Below are positions 58,724 through 64,000 of a stretch of DNA of 64,000 nt, piece by piece. How positions within the stretch are numbered: position 1 is the first letter of the stretch; each line of letters starts with the position of its first letter. The stretch comes from Mycteria americana (lineage: Eukaryota; Chordata; Aves; Ciconiiformes; Ciconiidae), in assembly GCF_035582795.1 (NCBI RefSeq), contig NW_027445626.1:1674001-1738000 (forward strand). Direction: 5' to 3'. Below the pieces are notes generated by a model that saw only the letters and a list, made by a program, of their open reading frames with translations, was not told the DNA's origin and ran no database searches. Position numbers and translations under genes: made by a program.

Positions 58724-59973
58724 ATCATCAGGAGGAGTCAGCATGTGTTCACCGAGGGGAAGTCATGCTTGACCAACTTGATAAACTTCTATGACAAAAT
58801 GACTGGCCTGGTAGATGAGGGGAGAGGAGGGGCTATTGTCCACCTGGACTTCTGTAAGATCTTTGACACAGTCTCCCATAAGATCCTCATAGAGAAGCTG
58901 CTGATGTACTGGCTGGATGTGCAGACAGCGGGCTGGACCTGAAACTAGCCGAGTAGCTGGGCCCAGAGGTTGGTGAGCAGCATTGCAAAGTCAAGCTGGA
59001 GGCCAGTACCTAGAGGTGTGCCCCAGGGACCCTCAAAGGAGGGTCCAGTCCTGTTTAACATTTTCACTAATGATCTGCATGATGAGGAAGCGCGTACCTC
59101 AGCAAGTTTGCAGATGACAGCGAGCTGGGCAGAGTGGCTAATATGGCAGATGGTCATGCTGCCATCCAGAGGGACCTCGAGAGGCTGGAGAAATGGGCTG
59201 GCAGGGATCTCATGAAGTTTGACAAGGACAAGTGATATGCCCTGCCCCAGGGAGGGAAAAGCCCATGCACCCAAATATGCTGGGGGCCACCCAGCTGGAA
59301 AGCAGCTCACTAGAATAGGCCCTGGGGGTCCTGGTGGGCAGCAGGTTGACTATCAACCAGCAACGTGTCCTTGCTGCAAAAAAGGCGAATGGTATCCTGG
59401 GCTGCATCAGGCAAATTACTGCCAGCAGGTCAAGGGAGTGCTGTGTCCAGTTCTGGGTTCTGCAGTACAAGAGAGGCATGGGCATAATGTAGACAGTCCA
59501 GCAAAGGACTGTCTACTACAAAGTACTGTCTACTACAAAGTTGATGAAGGGACTGGAGCACCTAGGGACTGGAGCATCTCACCCATGAGAAAAGGCTGAG
59601 AGAGCTGAAACAGTTTAGCCTGGAGAAGAGAAGGCTCAGAGGGGATCTTAATAATGTCTATCAATACCTGAAAGGAGGGTGCAAAGAGGATGGAGCCTCC
59701 TTTCAGTGGTGCCCAGTGACAGGAAAAGAGACAATGGGCACAAACTGAAACACAGGAGGTACCCTTTGAACATCAGGAAACACTTTTTCACTGTGAGGGT
59801 GACTAAGCACTGGCACAGCTTGCCCAGGGAAGTTGTGAGGTCTCCATCCCTTAGAGAGATTCAAAAGCTGTCTGGACATGGTCCTGGGAAACCAGCTCTA
59901 GGTGGCCCTGCTTGAGCTTGGAACAGATGAACTCCAGAGGTCCATTCCAACCTCATCCATTCTGTGATTCTGA
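58724..59973 (+). mobile_element. CR1 LINE, 5'-truncated
   Basis: From HVFTEGKSCLTNLINFYDKM (58740-58800) through [15 protein letters not shown] and a decayed FADDSELG block, to REVVRSPSLREI and the 3' tail CCTCATCCATTCTGTGATTC ending near 59973. Frames break several times. Its 5' truncation point abuts the OR remnant exactly. Confidence 0.88.
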
Positions 59974-59974
59974 G

Positions 59975-62900
59975 GAACAAGAACAGGAGGAGGAGGAGGT
60001 GGAGGAACAACTGGAGGAAAACCAACAGGAAGATTAAAAAAACCAAAAACCAAAACCAAAATACCCAGGAGAAGGTAGGGAATGAGAAAAAAAGTAGTGG
60101 AGGAGAAAGAGAATAGGATGAGTAGCAACATGAAGAAGAAGAGAAAGAGGAGGTTGAGAGTGAGAAGCAGGAGGAGAAAGAGAAAAAGGAAGAGGAAAAG
60201 GAGGAAGAAGAAAACCACAAACAAGAGGAACAGGAGGAGAAGGAGGAAAAACAGATGGTGGGAGAGGAGGGTGATCAGAAGGAAGAAAAGGAGAAATCGT
60301 AGCAGGACTAAAAAGAACAGGAGGAGAAAAAAAAGAGCAACAAAGATAAAGTTGAGAAGGATTAAAAGGAGGAGTAAAAGGAGAAGGAGTTGGACGAACA
60401 AGAACAGCGACAGCAGAAGTATAAACAGCAGGAAGAGGAGGAAGGAGAAGGAACAGGACCAGGAAGAAAACAAAGGAGGAGGAGAAAAAAGAGAAGAATG
60501 GAGAGGAAAAAAAAAGGAATGAAAGAAAGAAAGACAAAGAAGAGGAGGAACAACAACAACAGAAAAACCATAAACAACCAGAAGAGGAGGAGGAAGACTC
60601 TAAGCAAGAGGAAAAGGAGGAGGAACAACAACATCAGTAACATGAATAAGAGAAGGAAGAGGAAACAGGAGGAGAAGAAGGTGAAGTAAGCAACAGGAAG
60701 AGAAGGCAAAAGGAAGAGGAGAGGAGAAGGAAACAATAAGAAGAGGAGGAGAAGGAAACAGGAAGAGGAAGAAAATGAGAAGGGTGTAACAGGAGGAGAA
60801 GGAAGAGAAAGAGGAGAAGGCAACAGAAAGACGAGGCAACAGGAGGAGGTGGAAGAACAGCAGGAGGAGGAAAAAAAAGGCAAGAGGTGGCAACAGGAGG
60901 AGGAGGAGGACATAAAGGCAACATGAGGAAAAGGAGGCAACAGGAGTTAACAGGAGGAAAAGGAGGAGAAGGAACAGGAGGCAACAAGAGGGCGAGGCAA
61001 CAAGAGTCAACTGGAGGCAACAGGAAGCAACAGGAGGTAACAGGAGGACCATCCAACAGGAGGCAAGAGTAGCAACAGGAAAGGGGGAGGCAACAGGAGG
61101 CAACAGGAAGAGGAGGAAGAGGAGGAGGAGGAGAAGGCAACAGGAGGTGACAAGAGGATGATGAGAACAGGCAAAAGGAAGAGGATGGAACAGGAAGCAA
61201 CAGGAGGCAACAAGAGACAAGAGGAGGAAGAGGAGGAAGAGGAAACAGGAAGAGGAAGAGGAGGAACATAAGCAGTCTGAGATAGAACAGGAGGAGGAGG
61301 CAACAGGAGGAGAAGGCGGAGGAAGAGGAGAAGGCAACAGGAGGAGGAGGAGGAGGAGGAGGAGGAGGAGGAGGAGGAGGCAATGGGAGGCAAAGGGAGG
61401 CAACAGGAAGAGGAGGAGGAAGAGAAGGCACAGGAGGAGGAGGCAACAAGGGGAGGAGAATGAGGTAAGAGAAGGAAGAGCAGGGGGAGGAAGAGGATGA
61501 GGAAGAAGAAGAAAAGAGGATGAGAGGCAACAGGAGGCAGAAGGAGTCAACATGAAGAGGAGGATGAGGAGGAGGTGTCAACAGGACACAACAGGAGGCA
61601 ACAGGAGGAGGATGAAGGAACAGGTGACAACAGGAGGCAAGTGGAGGAGGGGGCAACCAGAGGCAGCAATAAGAGAAGGAAACAGGAGGCAACAGGAGGC
61701 AAGAAAGGGCAACAGGAGAGAACAGGAGGAGGAGCTGGAGGAGGGGGCAACCAGAGGCAGCAATAAGAGAAGGAAACAGGAGGCAACAGGAGGCAAGAAA
61801 GGGCAACAGGAGAGAACAGGAGGAGGAGCAGGAGGAGGACACAGGAGATCAGGATGCAAGACGAGGAGGAGGATGCAACAGAAGGAAACAGGAGAAGGAG
61901 AAAGAGGAGGAAAAGGAGGACACAAGGAGTAACAGGAGGCAAGAGGAGGAGGAGAACAAGGAGTAGGATGCAAGAGGAAGAAACAGGAGCCAAAATGAGG
62001 AGGAGGAGGAGGAAGCCACAGGAGGTAACAGAAGAAACAAGAGACAAAATGAGTAGAAGGGAAAGGCAACAAGAGGGAAGCAGAGGCAAGAGGAAGAGGA
62101 GGAGGAAAGAGGAGTCCACACGAGGGAATAGGAGGAGGAGGCAAAGAGAGGAGGAGGAGGCAAAAGGAGCAGGAGGCAACAGGAGGAAACAGGAGGCAAC
62201 AGGAGGAGGAGGGGGCAACAGGAGGCAAGAGGAGGAGGAAAAGGAGGAGGCAAGAGGAGGCCAGAGGAAAAAACAGGAGAAGGAGGAGGAGGAGTCAAGA
62301 GGTGGAGGAGGCAACAGGAGGCAAAAGGAGGAGGAGGAACAAGAGACACCAGCAGGCAACAAGAGGGAACAGGAGGAGGAGGAGGAGGCAACAAAGGGCA
62401 ACAGGAGAATGAGGAGGAGGAGGCAACAGAAGGAAACAGGAGGAGGAGATAACAGGAAGTGACAGGAGGAGGAGGCAACAGGAGGCAACAGGAGGCAACA
62501 GGAGGAGGAAGCAACAAGATGCAACAGGAGGATGAGGCAACAGAAGGACAGGAGACAAGAAGAGAAGGAGGAGACAAGAAGAGAAAGAGGAAGCAACAAG
62601 AGGCAAGAGAAACCAACAGGAGGAGGTGGATGAGGAGGCAAGAGGAGGAAACTAGTCAGCGGGAGGCAAGAGGAGGAGGAAGAGGAGGAGGAGAGAAGAG
62701 GATGCAAATGGAGGAGGAGGCAACAGGAGACAGTAAGAGGCAACAAGAAGAGGCGTAAACAGGAGGCAAGAGGAGGAGGAGGGAAATGGAGGCAACAGCA
62801 GAATGAGGAAAAGGAGGCAAGAGGAGGAAAGAGGAACCAAGGAGGGAGAGCAGGAAGAGGCAACAGGAGTAGGATGCAACAGGAGGCAACAGGAGGAGGA

Positions 62901-63335
62901 GACAGAGGCAAGAGGAGGCAATGAGAGGTGAAGGGAGAGCCAACAAGAGGAAACAGGAAGCAACTTGAGGGAGAGGCAACAGGAGGAGTCAGGAGGAGAC
63001 AACTGGAGGCAACAGGAGGCAAAAGCAGGCAAGAGGAGGAGGCGGCAACAGAAGGAACCATGAGGCAATAAAAGGAGGAGGAGGAAGAGACAAGAGGAGG
63101 CAACAGGAGGCAACAAGAAGAAGGGGAGGAGAAGGCAACAGGAGGCAACAAGAGGCAAAAGGAAGAGGAGGAAGAGAAGGAGGAAAGAGGAGGAGGCGGC
63201 AAAAGGAGGAAACAGGACACCGGAGGAGGAGACAACAGCAGGCAGCAGGAGGATAAGGAAACAGGAGGAGGAGGTGAAGAAGCAACAGGAGGCAACAGGA
63301 GGCAACAGGAGGCAACAAGAAGAGGCTAGAGGAGT
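59975..63335 (+). repeat. Large purine-rich array, 3.4 kb
   Basis: The left part (to about 60840) is A-rich, GAGGAAAAGGAGG-type; the rest is GGAGGCAACAGG-type as at 1-985. The strong purine strand bias holds for the whole length. Minus frames of up to 582 codons are stop-free only through composition. The part from 62351 is the second copy of the terminal direct repeat. Confidence 0.93.
61642..61827 (+). repeat. Exact ~93-base tandem duplication inside the array
   Basis: TGGAGGAGGGGGCAACCAGA begins at 61642 and again at 61735, and the bases between are repeated with almost no change. Elsewhere the array has no such exact long period, so this is a recent local event. Confidence 0.88.
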
Positions 63336-64000
63336 TTAGCTGGACGATCAGGTCCAGATGTCATCGGTGGTATGGAGTCTTCCTGGCAACCAGTCACTAG
63401 CGACATCCCTGAGTGACCAGCGCTTGGGCCGACACTCTTGAACATCTTTATTATCTCCCTGTATGACGGGAGGGAGCTCACCTTCAGCTCCTTTGTGGAT
63501 GATGGCAATGTGGGGGGGAGACTTTTACCTACCTCACCTACTTCACCCTGCCTTGAACGGGAGAGTTGGACAAGACAATGTTCGAGTCTCTTCCAACCTG
63601 AGTTACTCTGTCATGCAATGAGTGCTTCCCCTGGAGAGTTCACTGAAGATAGAATAGGCAGAGGAAGGAGAAAAGACAGAGAGGCAGACGTAGGGAGATC
63701 AAATGTGCCAATATAAATACAGTCGTTCTTCTGAGCAATGTTTCTCCCTTTGAACCATTGGTAAGAAACTTATTTTGATAAGTGGCTGCATAAAAGTATT
63801 TCCATTCAGCAAGAGAGCATAATCAGCTTGCTAGTACAGACCCTTGGTGCTGTTAATAAAAAACTATGAAAAAAAAAAGAAAAGTCATTTAAAAACTAGC
63901 AATGCTGGTAACGAAGACTTTTTCAGCTATTATATTGAGTTCTTTCATGCTGAAGTTACAAGTTTTTCTGAAAATCTACATTCAGGCCTTGATTCAGGGA
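62351..64000 (+). repeat. Right copy of the 1.65 kb direct repeat
   Basis: Same orientation and order as 1-1650, including the CR1 remnant at 63336-63640 and the following AT-rich sequence. It is cut by the window edge. Confidence 0.95.

Noticed and set aside
61547-63295. 582-codon minus-strand open frame, and similar frames of 300-400 codons at 29214-30808 and 60600-61842
   Set aside because: They lie wholly in polypurine/polypyrimidine arrays whose composition lacks stop codons. Products are Leu/Ser/Pro or Gly/Arg/Glu runs, and open frames occur in several phases and both strands at once.

Overview
The window looks like bird nuclear DNA, probably from a repeat-rich and possibly subtelomeric or microchromosomal segment. 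The grounds are many CR1 LINE copies (two with the typical tandem ATTCTATG-type 3' end), several avian-type endogenous retrovirus LTRs, olfactory receptors of the bird-expanded OR14 type, intron-containing genes and eukaryotic tRNA genes. Nothing is prokaryotic. Most long open frames are artefacts of stop-free polypurine arrays.

Layout. Positions 1-985 hold a purine-rich GGAGGCAACA-type array followed by a CR1 remnant; 1-1650 recurs almost exactly at 62351-64000, so the window spans one period of a possible ~62.35 kb duplication. Positions 2.1-9.2 kb hold degenerate telomere-like DNA, nested CR1 and LTR pieces, and a copy of an OR-flanking repeat. An olfactory receptor with an intact frame lies at 9464-10384 (minus), but its DRY motif reads NLY. 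Positions 13.6-22.9 kb are mostly CR1 copies and featureless DNA. A second olfactory receptor, broken by one in-frame stop, lies at 25455-26414 (plus). A strand-switching polypurine/polypyrimidine block fills 29.3-31.3 kb, followed by CR1 and LTR pieces, a tRNA-Phe pseudogene and an intact-looking tRNA-Ala(CGC) gene at 35032-35103.

The main gene is a 17-exon receptor on the minus strand (48451 down to 35643). It has a signal peptide, nine group B SRCR domains, a hinge, a transmembrane segment and a tyrosine-rich cytoplasmic tail, and resembles the WC1/SCART/CD163 family. All splice junctions I could place are phase 1 and the joined frame is open for 1,242 residues. Two SRCR exons have been tandemly duplicated as a ~2.95 kb pair, leaving two decayed extra exons in the introns.

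Beyond the gene, 49.7-52.0 kb holds three kinds of minisatellite, among which sit three splice-flanked open segments that may be exons of an unrecognised plus-strand gene. Positions 53.5-55.8 kb are a CR1 split by a solo LTR with a 5-base target duplication. An OR14 gene remnant, truncated at a CR1, lies at 58.3-58.7 kb, and the window ends in the second, larger polypurine array.

OR14-type receptors next to a WC1-like SRCR gene recall chicken microchromosome 16, the MHC chromosome, where olfactory and SRCR receptor genes are known to lie together. That placement is inference, not shown by the sequence.
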